Shown here piece by piece: positions 6,510 to 14,140 of a DNA stretch of 15,247 bases (positions are counted from its first letter, which is position 1; every line of letters begins with the position of its first letter). The position numbers and the translations under genes are program-made. Origin of the DNA: 40-80 sp964503665 (GTDB taxonomy: Bacteria > Bacteroidota > Bacteroidia > Flavobacteriales_D > Crocinitomicaceae); contig CAZDAR010000057.1 in the NCBI GenBank assembly GCA_964503665.1, positions 1 through 15,247 of the forward strand, read 5' to 3'. The notes under the pieces are model-generated. The model ran no database searches. It was not told the DNA's origin and was given only the letters and a program-made list of their open reading frames with translations.

Positions 6510-7525
6510 TGAAATCCCTACTCATTAAGATTGCAAAAGTCACCATTCCTTTAAGTATTGGTATGTATCTGCTATGGTTTTTCTTTCAGCAAATGGAAGA
6601 AGATCAGTTAAAGGAATTTTACCATGCTATTTATACCGCAAATTATTGGTGGATAATTCTATCGCTTATCTTAAGTTATATTGCTTTTATTATTCGTGCA
6701 GAAAGATGGAAACTCACCTTAGAACCAATAGGATATCCTACAAAATTCAAAAGCCGCTATCATTCATTAATGATTGGATACATCATCAATTTGACCATTC
6801 CGCGTGCAGGTGAAGCTTCGCGTTCAGTGATGTTATTACGTTCGGAGAATGTTCCCTTTGCAAAATCCTTTGGTACCATCATTTCTGAAAGAATTGTCGA
6901 CATGGTTTTCTTAGGAAGTATTGTTGTTATAACGTATGTTCTAAATATCAAAAATTTCGAACTTATTCTTGAAAATATTCAAAGTACTTTTGGTTTAAAA
7001 GAAGATAGTTCCTTTCGATTCTATCTTTATCTCGTTTTTAGTCTCTTTATGATGATGCTTGTTATGCTTTATTTATTTGTTCCAAAATTCAAAGAGAAAA
7101 TAACGCAATTTATCCTAGGTCTTTTAAGTGGTATTTTTTCCATCTTTAAAATGCGTCAATTTGGCTTATACTTTTTCTACTCAGTCCTTATTTGGGGATT
7201 ATACGTACTTTACTTCTACGTCTGTTTTTTGAGTATTCCAGAAACAGCCACTATTTCATTTAATACGGTTTTATTAGCATTCATTGCTGGTTCTGTCGGA
7301 ATCGTCTTTACAAACGGTGGAATTGGTGCTTTTCCACTCTTAATCGGAATTGTAATTGGCATTGTCGAAAAAGAAACGATTACAAATGCTCAAGCAATTG
7401 GAAACGCTTTAGGAATGATTATTTGGAGCTTTCAAACACTATTAGTAATTTTACTGGGTGTAATATCACTTTTCATACTCACAAAATCTTATGGAAAAGA
7501 AGCATCTGGACCAATTATTAAATAA
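6509..7525 (+). CDS. YbhN/UPF0104 family membrane protein (flippase-like)
   Basis: A 338-residue integral membrane protein of the lysylphosphatidylglycerol synthase transmembrane-region family, related to the flippase part of MprF and to YbhN. I see about eight hydrophobic helices, the first at about 12-27. Family motifs are present: PRAGEASR at 99-106, SERIVD at 125-130 and GGIGAFP near 269-275. There is no C-terminal aminoacyl-phospholipid synthase domain, so it is unlikely to make lysyl-phosphatidylglycerol. A role in lipid or glycolipid movement is inferred from the family. It starts on the panD stop (TAATG), and its last 35 bp overlap rfaE2 in another frame, so the three genes are tightly coupled. 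Next to a heptose-nucleotide enzyme, an envelope role is reasonable but unproven. Confidence 0.8.
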   Translation: MKSLLIKIAKVTIPLSIGMYLLWFFFQQMEEDQLKEFYHAIYTANYWWIILSLILSYIAFIIRAERWKLTLEPIGYPTKFKSRYHSLMIGYIINLTIPRAGEASRSVMLLRSENVPFAKSFGTIISERIVDMVFLGSIVVITYVLNIKNFELILENIQSTFGLKEDSSFRFYLYLVFSLFMMMLVMLYLFVPKFKEKITQFILGLLSGIFSIFKMRQFGLYFFYSVLIWGLYVLYFYVCFLSIPETATISFNTVLLAFIAGSVGIVFTNGGIGAFPLLIGIVIGIVEKETITNAQAIGNALGMIIWSFQTLLVILLGVISLFILTKSYGKEASGPIIK

Positions 7526-8012
7526 AATTGTCGATTTAGACAAAGCGAAATCTTTGACGAAGAAATGGCAGAAAAATGGTGAAAAAGTTGTTTTTACCAA
7601 CGGCTGTTTTGATATTCTTCACCGAGGTCATGTGGTGTATTTGGCAAAAAGTGCCGACTTAGGACAACGTTTAATTATTGGTTTAAATTCTGATTTGTCG
7701 GTGAGAGCACAACAAAAAGGGCCAGAACGTCCTATCAACGATGAACAATCCCGCGCGATACTTTTGGCAGCTCTCGAATACACGGATTGCATTGTGATTT
7801 ACGACGACTCTACTCCTATTCAAATCATCACTGAAATCGCTCCTGATATATTAGTAAAAGGTGCCGATTATGACGCTAACGAAACGGACAGTTCTATCAA
7901 AACATATATCGTTGGAAGCGATGTTGTAAAAGCAAAAGGTGGAAAAGTGGAAACAATCAATTTGGAAGAAGGCTTTTCTACGACAAATATTGTCTCCAAA
8001 CTGAAAGGTTAA
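7491..8012 (+). CDS. rfaE2: D-glycero-beta-D-manno-heptose 1-phosphate adenylyltransferase
   Basis: This cytoplasmic nucleotidyltransferase (173 residues) adds AMP from ATP to heptose 1-phosphate, producing ADP-heptose for lipopolysaccharide cores or other heptosides. Signatures are FTNGCFDILHRGHVVYL at 35-51, with the nucleotide-binding HxGH as His44-Arg-Gly-His47, a KGADY segment at 123-127, and GFSTTNIV at 161-168 in place of the classical ISSTxxR loop. It corresponds only to the C-terminal half of E. coli HldE; the kinase half is absent, as is usual when RfaE1 is a separate gene. The ATG at 7491 puts about 30 residues before the core, which matches the family. It overlaps the preceding membrane-protein gene by 35 bp. 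Confidence 0.92.
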   Translation: MEKKHLDQLLNKIVDLDKAKSLTKKWQKNGEKVVFTNGCFDILHRGHVVYLAKSADLGQRLIIGLNSDLSVRAQQKGPERPINDEQSRAILLAALEYTDCIVIYDDSTPIQIITEIAPDILVKGADYDANETDSSIKTYIVGSDVVKAKGGKVETINLEEGFSTTNIVSKLKG

Positions 8013-8113
8013 AGCATTCCTGAAAAGACAACTTTCATTTCATATTGACCTTTGTTTTTCAAAATTTTTAATGGAAGAAATTACATAGTAAGCTCGGTTA
8101 ATCAAATTTTTAT

Positions 8114-8121
8114 TAACTTTA
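8114..8121 (+). promoter_or_regulatory. Possible -7 element upstream of the STAS gene
   Basis: TAACTTTA matches TAnnTTTG at all but the last base. It would place the transcript start about 6-10 nt before the ATG at 8134, giving an almost leaderless mRNA. No clear -33 TTG is visible. Confidence 0.35.
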
Positions 8122-8133
8122 GTGCGAACTTGT

Positions 8134-8478
8134 ATGATTATGAAATTTGAAATAGTTAAAAAACCTGAATACGATATACTTATCTGTAAAGTAGAGAAAA
8201 TTGACGCTACGAATGCACCAGAGTTACGTGATTTATTCACTCAATTTCAAAATGACTCTCGAAACAAAATTATTGTAGATTTAAGTGCTTCTAAATACTG
8301 CGATTCTTCAGGATTAAGTGCCTTATTAGTGGGACATCGTTTTTGTAGAGACACGAACGGGAAATTCATCGTTTGTGGTGCTCAACCAATGGTAAATAAA
8401 CTAATTACTATTGCGCAATTAGACAAAGTATTAACATTGGTTGGTACTATATCGGAAGCGGAAGAAGCTGTTATGTAA
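8134..8478 (+). CDS. STAS-domain anti-sigma-factor antagonist-like protein
   Basis: This 114-residue protein is a single STAS domain of the SpoIIAA/RsbV type. In partner switching, the unphosphorylated form binds and sequesters an anti-sigma factor or other kinase, and phosphorylation of a Ser releases it. The phosphorylation loop is CDSSGLSALL. Counting from the ATG at 8140, DSSG is 55-58 and Ser57 aligns with Ser58 of B. subtilis SpoIIAA. I prefer ATG 8134 or 8140 (MKFEIV) to a GTG at 8122 because the latter adds residues upstream of the conserved beta-strand and lies within the promoter. No RsbW-type kinase or sigma factor is adjacent on this strand, but a SiaB-like kinase lies on the other strand beyond RNase Z. 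RNase Z follows after 7 bp, so both are probably co-transcribed. Confidence 0.85.
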   Translation: MIMKFEIVKKPEYDILICKVEKIDATNAPELRDLFTQFQNDSRNKIIVDLSASKYCDSSGLSALLVGHRFCRDTNGKFIVCGAQPMVNKLITIAQLDKVLTLVGTISEAEEAVM

Positions 8479-8485
8479 ATAGCAG

Positions 8486-9400
8486 ATGGGATTTAAAGTA
8501 CTTATTTTAGGTTCAGGTTCAGCGCTACCTACCGCACTCAGAAATCCTACGGCACAATACATTTTTTGTAACAATCGACATATCTTAATCGATTGTGCAG
8601 AAGGTACGCAGATACAACTCCGAAAACACAAGGTTCAACTTCAACGAATCGATATCGTTCTGATTTCTCATCTTCATGGTGACCATTACTTCGGATTAGT
8701 TGGCTTACTATCCACCATGAATTTGTTAGGAAGAGATCGAAAATTAACGATTTTCGCTCCAGCATTTTTAGAGCATATTCTCAAAATGCAAATTGAGATG
8801 GATGGATTTAAGTTGAGTTTTGACATTGAATTCATTCCGCTAAATGGCGATGTATCAAAAGAAATATACAACGATGATATAATCAGTATCAAAGTTTTTC
8901 CACTCAATCACGGTATACCAACAAATGGTTATGTGATTGAAGAATGTCCTAAAAAATTAAAAATCAATAAATTTCATTTTGAACTAGATAAAGTACCTGT
9001 TCCCGCCGCTCAATTATTCAAAGATGAAAAAGACTACACGGCTATGGATGGAACGTTTTACGATCATCAAAAATATACCCATCCAGCAGACAATTCACTC
9101 AAGTACGCTTATTGTTCTGACACGAAATATGATGAGTCTATTATTCCATACATCTTAAATGCCGACTTGCTTTATCACGAAGCAACGTTTACCAAAGAAC
9201 TGCAAGATCGTGCGAAAAGAACCCATCATTCTACAGCAGAACAAGCAGCTAAAATTGCTTTAAAAGCCAACGTCAAGAAATTAATCCTCGGTCATCTTAG
9301 CGCTCGTTACAAAGGAATTCAAGGCCATCTTGAGGAAGCAAAAACTGTTTTTGAAAACTCATATGTTGTCAATGACGGTGATGAAATAAATGTGGGGTAA
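8486..9400 (+). CDS. rnz: Ribonuclease Z (tRNA 3' processing)
   Basis: This zinc-dependent metallo-beta-lactamase-fold endonuclease cuts tRNA precursors just 3' of the discriminator base. The 304-residue length is typical of short RNase Z. Metal ligands are visible: SHLHGDH at 61-67 (His62, His64, Asp66, His67), His142 in NHGIPTNGY, Asp212 in CSDTKY and His270 in LGHLSARY. HEATF (231-235) and HHSTAEQAA (247-255) complete the family motifs, and an exosite segment for tRNA binding falls around 155-200. The gene follows the STAS gene by 7 bp and converges with the SiaB-like gene, with only 20 bp between stops. I see no terminator in that gap. Confidence 0.93.
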   Translation: MGFKVLILGSGSALPTALRNPTAQYIFCNNRHILIDCAEGTQIQLRKHKVQLQRIDIVLISHLHGDHYFGLVGLLSTMNLLGRDRKLTIFAPAFLEHILKMQIEMDGFKLSFDIEFIPLNGDVSKEIYNDDIISIKVFPLNHGIPTNGYVIEECPKKLKINKFHFELDKVPVPAAQLFKDEKDYTAMDGTFYDHQKYTHPADNSLKYAYCSDTKYDESIIPYILNADLLYHEATFTKELQDRAKRTHHSTAEQAAKIALKANVKKLILGHLSARYKGIQGHLEEAKTVFENSYVVNDGDEINVG

Positions 9401-9420
9401 CGTAAAAGTTAGTTCACACA

Positions 9421-9975
9421 CTACTCCACTTCAAACTGCAACGAAAAAATGTTATAATCAGGATTTAATTCTTGAAAATCAAACTTTAATGGTGAACTAC
9501 TATTCAAACGAATTGAAAGAATACCAATTCCTAGGCTAGACGTATTACTAATAATAGAACGCTTCATTAAATCATAAAAACGAAAATTCATATCCTTACG
9601 ACTTAAAGTATTCAATTCATCAATAGAGATTTTTATCGCCTTTGCTTTGGGATGCGTGACAATATTTGAAATAATAACTTTCACAACATCATCCTTCGTG
9701 GAAACAATTAACGCTCCTTCACTTAACTCCGCTTTTCGACCGTGTTTAATAATATTATTAATCGCTTCTGTTACTGATGAAAAAACCTTTTTCACTACCG
9801 TATAACTGAAGTTTTCTGCTAATAATTTTTCCTCAATAGTTTCTGAAAGTCGATAGATTAAATCTTCTTTAAAGCCACCAAAATAATGTAATATCAGTGA
9901 TTCACCTTTGTCTTTCAGACTTTTGACTTTTTCGTCGTACCAATGGTTGAACTCTTCTGTTAAAACCGTGTCCAT
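9421..9975 (-). CDS. SiaB-like Ser/Thr protein kinase (DUF6272, GHKL fold)
   Basis: The 184-residue protein has a degenerate GHKL ATPase core of the SiaB/RsbW kind. The N-box lies in SSVTEAINNIIKHG (66-79; Glu70 and Asn73 or Asn74 would bind Mg-ATP). A glycine loop, SSLGIGILSIR, at 146-156 replaces the classical G2 box. The overall pattern agrees with SiaB-family kinases: a beta-strand opening 'ILHYFGGFKEDLIYRL', a middle KVIISNIV strand, and a tail 'YNIFSLQFEV'. In Pseudomonas SiaB phosphorylates the STAS-like SiaC; here no SiaC is adjacent. It is the last gene of a minus-strand operon with YkgJ- and CYTH-type proteins, 2 bp after the YkgJ stop. The STAS protein about 1 kb away is a candidate substrate by inference. 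Another anti-sigma-type ATPase is the alternative. Confidence 0.65.
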   Translation of the reverse strand: MDTVLTEEFNHWYDEKVKSLKDKGESLILHYFGGFKEDLIYRLSETIEEKLLAENFSYTVVKKVFSSVTEAINNIIKHGRKAELSEGALIVSTKDDVVKVIISNIVTHPKAKAIKISIDELNTLSRKDMNFRFYDLMKRSIISNTSSLGIGILSIRLNSSSPLKFDFQELNPDYNIFSLQFEVE

Positions 9976-9977
9976 AA

Positions 9978-10463
9978 TTATATTTTGTCTTTTAAATTAG
10001 TGACTATTTGTGAAACTGCTGGACAAATTTCCGCATTTTTTAGCGTTAAATCTAAGATTTGATACATATTCTTTCGATTCGTATGTGGATATTCGCGACA
10101 AGCAAGTGGTCGATCTTCATAAATCGTACATTTATTATCAGATAAATCTAAGAATGGACAAGGTGCTGTTTGCAATACATAATCATTGTCTTCATCGACT
10201 CTTAAATAGCAATCGATAAACTTTGCTTCTGAAACACGAAATCTTTTAGCTATTCGCTTAATGTCAACGTCTCTAAAAATAGGACTCGTCGTTTTGCAAC
10301 AATTGGCACATGATAAACAATCAATCGATTTAAAAACTTTCTCGTGTTGTTCGTGAAATGCTTGATCTAATGTTCGATGATTCGTCTTTTTTAATTTTTG
10401 AAAAAACTTCTTATTTTCCGAGAATTCCTCTTTACTTTTATCTAATAATGCTTTGTATTTCAT
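9978..10463 (-). CDS. YkgJ-family cysteine-cluster protein
   Basis: A 161-residue soluble protein with the YkgJ/UPF0153 cysteine pattern, thought to bind a zinc ion or iron-sulfur cluster. The leading motif is CLSCANCC (Cys49, Cys52, Cys55, Cys56). Cys102 (APCPFL), Cys112 (NKCTIYEDRP) and Cys122 (ACREYP) follow in the family arrangement. Cys85 and Cys147 are further candidates. The N-terminal 45 residues are charged and helical. The biochemical role of the family is not established. It sits between the CYTH gene (6 bp upstream) and the SiaB-like gene (2 bp downstream), so the three are almost certainly one transcript. Confidence 0.85.
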   Translation of the reverse strand: MKYKALLDKSKEEFSENKKFFQKLKKTNHRTLDQAFHEQHEKVFKSIDCLSCANCCKTTSPIFRDVDIKRIAKRFRVSEAKFIDCYLRVDEDNDYVLQTAPCPFLDLSDNKCTIYEDRPLACREYPHTNRKNMYQILDLTLKNAEICPAVSQIVTNLKDKI

Positions 10464-10469
10464 GATAAT

Positions 10470-10925
10470 TTAGGACAATTGTTTAATCAATTCTGAATTA
10501 TAATAACGATTATCAAAGGTAACTTCTTCGGTCACAAAATCAGGTAATTGAAATGTTTCTTCTTCATCACTTAACTCAATTTCTGCTAGGATAAGTGGTG
10601 CTAACTTGCCATGAAACTCATCCACTTCCCACGTATGTTCACCAATATGGGTTTTATATCGGGTTTTAGTAAGATAGACAGGACACATCGTTTGAAGTAA
10701 TTCTTCCGCTTCGTTCAACGGGATTTCATATTCAAATTCAAACCGTGTCATTCCTTTATTTTGAGATTTGATGGTAATAAACCCTTGACTACCCTTTATG
10801 CGAACGCGTAGAACACCATTGCTTTCATTAAAAATATATCCCTGTTGAATGGATTTTCCACTATCTTTTTGGGCAAACTTCCATTTTTCAGAATCGACAA
10901 GGAATTTACGCTCTATTTCTTTCAT
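10470..10925 (-). CDS. CYTH-domain phosphatase-like protein
   Basis: A 151-residue single CYTH domain, the triphosphate tunnel metalloenzyme fold that hydrolyses inorganic triphosphate or acts on other triphosphorylated substrates. The N-terminal signature is EIERKFL, with Glu3, Glu5 and Lys7 of the ExExK motif. Charged strands lining the tunnel follow: RVRIKGSQGFITIKS, FEFEYEIP, TRYKTHIG, WEVDEFHG and LAEIELSDEEE, supplying Arg, Lys and acidic residues for triphosphate and metal. The size is typical of the bacterial 'CYTH-only' group related to NeuTTM. It is the first gene of the minus-strand operon and has a good -7 element about 20 bp upstream. Actual substrate is unknown. Confidence 0.9.
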   Translation of the reverse strand: MKEIERKFLVDSEKWKFAQKDSGKSIQQGYIFNESNGVLRVRIKGSQGFITIKSQNKGMTRFEFEYEIPLNEAEELLQTMCPVYLTKTRYKTHIGEHTWEVDEFHGKLAPLILAEIELSDEEETFQLPDFVTEEVTFDNRYYNSELIKQLS

Positions 10926-10944
10926 TTATTCCAATATTCAACTA

Positions 10945-10952
10945 CAAATTTA
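10945..10952 (-). promoter_or_regulatory. Promoter of the CYTH-YkgJ-SiaB operon, -7 element
   Basis: On the minus strand this reads TAAATTTG, a full match to TAnnTTTG. It would start transcription near 10938-10941, leaving a leader of about 15 nt before the CYTH ATG. I see no well-placed -33 TTG. Confidence 0.45.
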
Positions 10953-10964
10953 AAAAAACAATGA

Positions 10965-10972
10965 TATCTTTG
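10965..10972 (+). promoter_or_regulatory. Promoter of the FemAB-like operon, -7 element
   Basis: TATCTTTG fully matches TAnnTTTG and ends 5 bp before the ATG at 10978. A normal start site would fall on or next to that ATG, so the mRNA should be leaderless. It lies 12 bp from the oppositely directed -7 element at 10945-10952. Confidence 0.5.
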
Positions 10973-10977
10973 TTTAC

Positions 10978-11853
10978 ATGCACATTATACCGCATTATAA
11001 AGTAGATACTACACGTTGGGATGCACTTGTTTACGTAAATGAGAGTGGCCCTTATGACTACAGTTGGTATCTTTCCACTATTTCAGAAAACTGGTATATT
11101 TACGTGAACGATGACTACTCAAAAGGATTTGCATTTTCTACTTCTAAAAGATTAGGCATTGAAAATGTGACGGTTGCACCATTTGTTCGGGAACATCAAT
11201 TTTTGGGAAAATGGTCTCTTACTGAAGTAGAATCGGCGTTATCAACTTTAAAACAACAGTTTAAAGGCGGTATTTTCCAAACCAATTTTGCAATCAATAA
11301 TCATCAAAGGAGTTATCAACTAGTGCGCCAACTACGATTAGAAAAACATGCAGAGCGCAACATTCAAAAAGCACTAAAAAATGACATAACAGTTGTAGAA
11401 AGTCAGGATATTGCCACTGCATTTCAAATTTTAGCAGGAGAATTAGGCGAAAAAATTCCTGGTTTTGATCACGAGAAACAGCAATTGTTATTTCAATTAT
11501 TCAGTACATTACAAGAATATAACACATTAATTATAAAAGAGATTCGTCATCAAGACAAAGTCATTGGTGGATTATTTTTTTTCAAAGGCAAAGAAAGAGA
11601 TGTTTACATTAAAGGAGGTGCTAACGAAATGGGAAAGAAAGTAGGTGGCATGTATTTGGCAATGCATCAACAAATACAAGAAACGTTGGCCAAAGGAAAA
11701 TTATTTGACTTTGATGGTTCTGAAGTTCCTGGTGTAAAACGATTTAATCAGTACTTTGGGACAGAAGATCGCTATTACTATCAAACTTCATGGAACAAAA
11801 ATCCTTTTTGGTATAACATCATCCAAAAAATATACTTAAAATTGAAAAAATGA
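10978..11853 (+). CDS. FemAB/GNAT-like acyltransferase
   Basis: A 291-residue cytoplasmic protein with the double-GNAT architecture of FemAB/FemX-like or peptidoglycan bridge-type transferases. Support comes from ERNIQKALKND (126-136), matching the 'RxNIRKAxK' helix of that group, and from the C-terminal block at 245-264, where DFDGSEVPGVKRFNQYFG is the classical 'DFxGSxxxGVxxFKxxFG' signature. GGLFFF at 197-202 is a core beta-strand. Lack of a signal peptide and its place in an operon with a UDP-sugar dehydratase suggest it acylates or aminoacylates a sugar or envelope precursor; the substrate is inference. It overlaps the following gene by an ATGA and probably uses a leaderless start, as no other good start codon is near. 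Confidence 0.75.
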   Translation: MHIIPHYKVDTTRWDALVYVNESGPYDYSWYLSTISENWYIYVNDDYSKGFAFSTSKRLGIENVTVAPFVREHQFLGKWSLTEVESALSTLKQQFKGGIFQTNFAINNHQRSYQLVRQLRLEKHAERNIQKALKNDITVVESQDIATAFQILAGELGEKIPGFDHEKQQLLFQLFSTLQEYNTLIIKEIRHQDKVIGGLFFFKGKERDVYIKGGANEMGKKVGGMYLAMHQQIQETLAKGKLFDFDGSEVPGVKRFNQYFGTEDRYYYQTSWNKNPFWYNIIQKIYLKLKK

Positions 11854-13748
11854 ATAAATATATCATGAAGTTTCCCAATCATAATGTTCCTCGATTCTTT
11901 ATTCTGTTAATAGATATCTTATTTTCGATATTTGCCTTGTTCATGGCGATTATCATTCGCTTTGACTTGTCGTTTACTGGAGAAGAATTACTATCTGAAT
12001 TAGAGCTAATTAAATTTTCAATTATCATATTTATAGCGATAAAACTCACCTATTTACTCCTTTTAAAAACACATCGCGCCATTATTCGTCACTCTTCATC
12101 TCCTGAATTTATCAATGTGGTAAAAGTTTCTGTGGCTTCCACGCTTACCTTTATCATCTTTAGTGTCATACGTTACCAATGGATGGATGGCTATTATTTT
12201 CTACCTGTCTCCATTCTTGCAATGGAACTAATGTTGTCGATTTTATTTCTAATGGGCTATCGTGCTGCCATTAAATTCATCTATTTAGACTCCATTAAAA
12301 ACACTTCAAAAGAAACCCATATTTTAATTTATGGTTCGGGCGTATCTGGGCTTGTCACCAAACGAAGTGTTGAAAAAGATCAACAGTTAAATATCACTAT
12401 TTTAGGCTATTTAGATGATGACATCAAAAAGAAAAATTCATTACTAGAAGGATTAAAAATATATCACACTTCACAATTAGAAAAATTACTAACCGAAAAT
12501 GACGTACAACGAGTAGTCGTAGCTATTCAAAAACCAGATCCATTAAAACGTGCGGCAGTAGTTGAAACTTGTTTAAAACACGGTGTTGAAGTACAACAAG
12601 TGCCAAGTGTGAAATCATGGATAAATGGCGAATTTTCCACTAAACAAATTAATAAAATTAGTATCGAAGATTTGTTAGGAAGAAAGCCAATTACGCTTAG
12701 TCAAGATAAAATTGCGACAGAGTTAAATCACAAAATCATTTTAGTAACTGGTGCTGCAGGTTCAATTGGTAGTGGATTAGTAAAACAAATTGCTAACTAT
12801 CAACCGGAGAAAATAGTTTTGCTCGACCAAGCAGAATCACCATTGTATGAAATTGAAAACGAGTTGAAATCAAATTATCCTGAATTGAATTTTGAAACGG
12901 TGATTGCAGACATCACCAATAGAGAAAGGTTGGAGAAAGTGTTTGCCCATTTTCATCCAGCATATATTTTTCATGCAGCTGCCTACAAACACGTTCCTTT
13001 GATGGAAGATAATCCGTACGAAGCATATAGCACTAACATTTTAGGGACAAAAAACGTAGCTGACTTATCACTTCAATATAATATCAAAAAGTTTGTCATG
13101 ATTTCAACTGACAAAGCAGTTAATCCTACCAATGTGATGGGTGCTAGCAAAAGAGTCGCTGAAATTTATACGCAATTTTTAAATCAACAACAGAAAACAA
13201 AATTTATCACAACACGATTTGGTAATGTCTTGGGGTCAAACGGATCCGTTATTCCACTTTTCAAAAAACAAATTGAAGCAGGTGGACCAATACAAGTGAC
13301 ACATCCTGAAATAACTCGCTTTTTCATGACTATTCCTGAAGCATGTCAACTAGTTCTAGAAGCAGGTACAATGGGTGAAGGTGGTGAGATTTTTGTATTC
13401 GACATGGGGAAATCAATTAAAATCATTGATTTAGCTCGAAAAATGATCCAGTTAAGTGGATTGATAGAAGGAAAAGATATCGAAATTAAATACGTCGGAT
13501 TACGACCTGGAGAAAAGCTGTATGAAGAAGTATTATCCTTAAATGAAAATACCATACCGACATATCATCCTCAAATTTTAATTGCAAAAATTGGAACGAT
13601 TGAAGAAAAAACAATCGTTGATTTAGAGCTACTCTTTACCATAAAGCAAGTCGATAATTTTTCTATCGTTAAACACATTAAGGAAATCGTTCCTGAATAT
13701 ATCAGTAACAATTCTATTTACTCCCAATTGGATAAATATGAAAATTAA
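11850..13748 (+). CDS. Membrane nucleotide-sugar 4,6-dehydratase (PglF/WbpM/CapD type)
   Basis: A 632-residue enzyme that converts UDP-GlcNAc to the 4-keto-6-deoxy sugar for capsule, O-antigen or glycan synthesis. Four hydrophobic helices occupy about 14-38, 53-72, 92-110 and 117-140. A first Rossmann motif, IYGSGVSG (160-167), follows. The catalytic Rossmann domain begins at VTGAAGSIGSGL (299-310). Active-site pieces are HAAAYKHVPLME (375-386), STDKAVNPTNVMGASKR (419-435) and TRFGNVLGS (455-463). The catalytic YxxxK of short-chain dehydrogenases is Met430-x3-Lys434, as in PglF and WbpM. GLRPGEKLYEE (550-560) is a late family motif. The product sugar is uncertain because the later aminotransferase is not in the window. 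It overlaps both neighbours: 4 bp upstream (ATGA) and 11 bp downstream. Confidence 0.92.
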   Translation: MNKYIMKFPNHNVPRFFILLIDILFSIFALFMAIIIRFDLSFTGEELLSELELIKFSIIIFIAIKLTYLLLLKTHRAIIRHSSSPEFINVVKVSVASTLTFIIFSVIRYQWMDGYYFLPVSILAMELMLSILFLMGYRAAIKFIYLDSIKNTSKETHILIYGSGVSGLVTKRSVEKDQQLNITILGYLDDDIKKKNSLLEGLKIYHTSQLEKLLTENDVQRVVVAIQKPDPLKRAAVVETCLKHGVEVQQVPSVKSWINGEFSTKQINKISIEDLLGRKPITLSQDKIATELNHKIILVTGAAGSIGSGLVKQIANYQPEKIVLLDQAESPLYEIENELKSNYPELNFETVIADITNRERLEKVFAHFHPAYIFHAAAYKHVPLMEDNPYEAYSTNILGTKNVADLSLQYNIKKFVMISTDKAVNPTNVMGASKRVAEIYTQFLNQQQKTKFITTRFGNVLGSNGSVIPLFKKQIEAGGPIQVTHPEITRFFMTIPEACQLVLEAGTMGEGGEIFVFDMGKSIKIIDLARKMIQLSGLIEGKDIEIKYVGLRPGEKLYEEVLSLNENTIPTYHPQILIAKIGTIEEKTIVDLELLFTIKQVDNFSIVKHIKEIVPEYISNNSIYSQLDKYEN

Positions 13749-14139
13749 TCCCTACCCGATACAAGTGCGATATGTCGATTGTGATATGGCTGGTCATGTG
13801 AATAATGCGATTTATTTGAATTACTTTGAAAATGCTAGAGTATATTATTTAGGTAAATTATTGGGTACTGATAGGGATTGGGAAAACGAAGGAATTATTC
13901 TTCGCACCAACGAAATTGAGTACTTCTCGCCTATTTACTTAACAGATGAACCTATTATTGAGCTTTTTGTCGAATCCATTGGAACTAAAAGTTTTACGCT
14001 TTGTTATGAGGTTCGTGTCAATGATGAACTACGAACAATTGGGAAGTCTGTCATCGTTTGTTTTAATCATCAGGAAAAAAAATCGTATATTATCCCTGAA
14101 AAAGACAGATATTTATTACAACAATTAATACGAAATTAA
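13738..14139 (+). CDS. 4HBT-type acyl-CoA thioesterase (hotdog fold)
   Basis: A 133-residue hotdog-fold thioesterase of the YbgC/FadM kind, which hydrolyses acyl-CoA or acyl carrier protein thioesters in the cytoplasm. The 4HBT signature is VRYVDCDMAGHVNNAIYLNY (10-29), with Asp16 aligned to the catalytic Asp of 4-hydroxybenzoyl-CoA thioesterase. It is followed by the helix FENAR. IEYFSPIYLTDE (60-71) is a typical second strand pair. Native chain-length preference cannot be predicted. The gene begins 11 bp before the dehydratase stop and ends 1 bp before the next gene, so it is translationally coupled on both sides. Whether it serves sugar acylation or is a housekeeping thioesterase carried in the operon is unknown. 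Confidence 0.9.
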   Translation: MKINPYPIQVRYVDCDMAGHVNNAIYLNYFENARVYYLGKLLGTDRDWENEGIILRTNEIEYFSPIYLTDEPIIELFVESIGTKSFTLCYEVRVNDELRTIGKSVIVCFNHQEKKSYIIPEKDRYLLQQLIRN

Positions 14140-14140
14140 C

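Noticed and set aside
9401..9420. Bidirectional terminator between rnz and the SiaB-like gene
   Set aside because: The 20-bp gap shows no stem-loop followed by a T-run on either strand.
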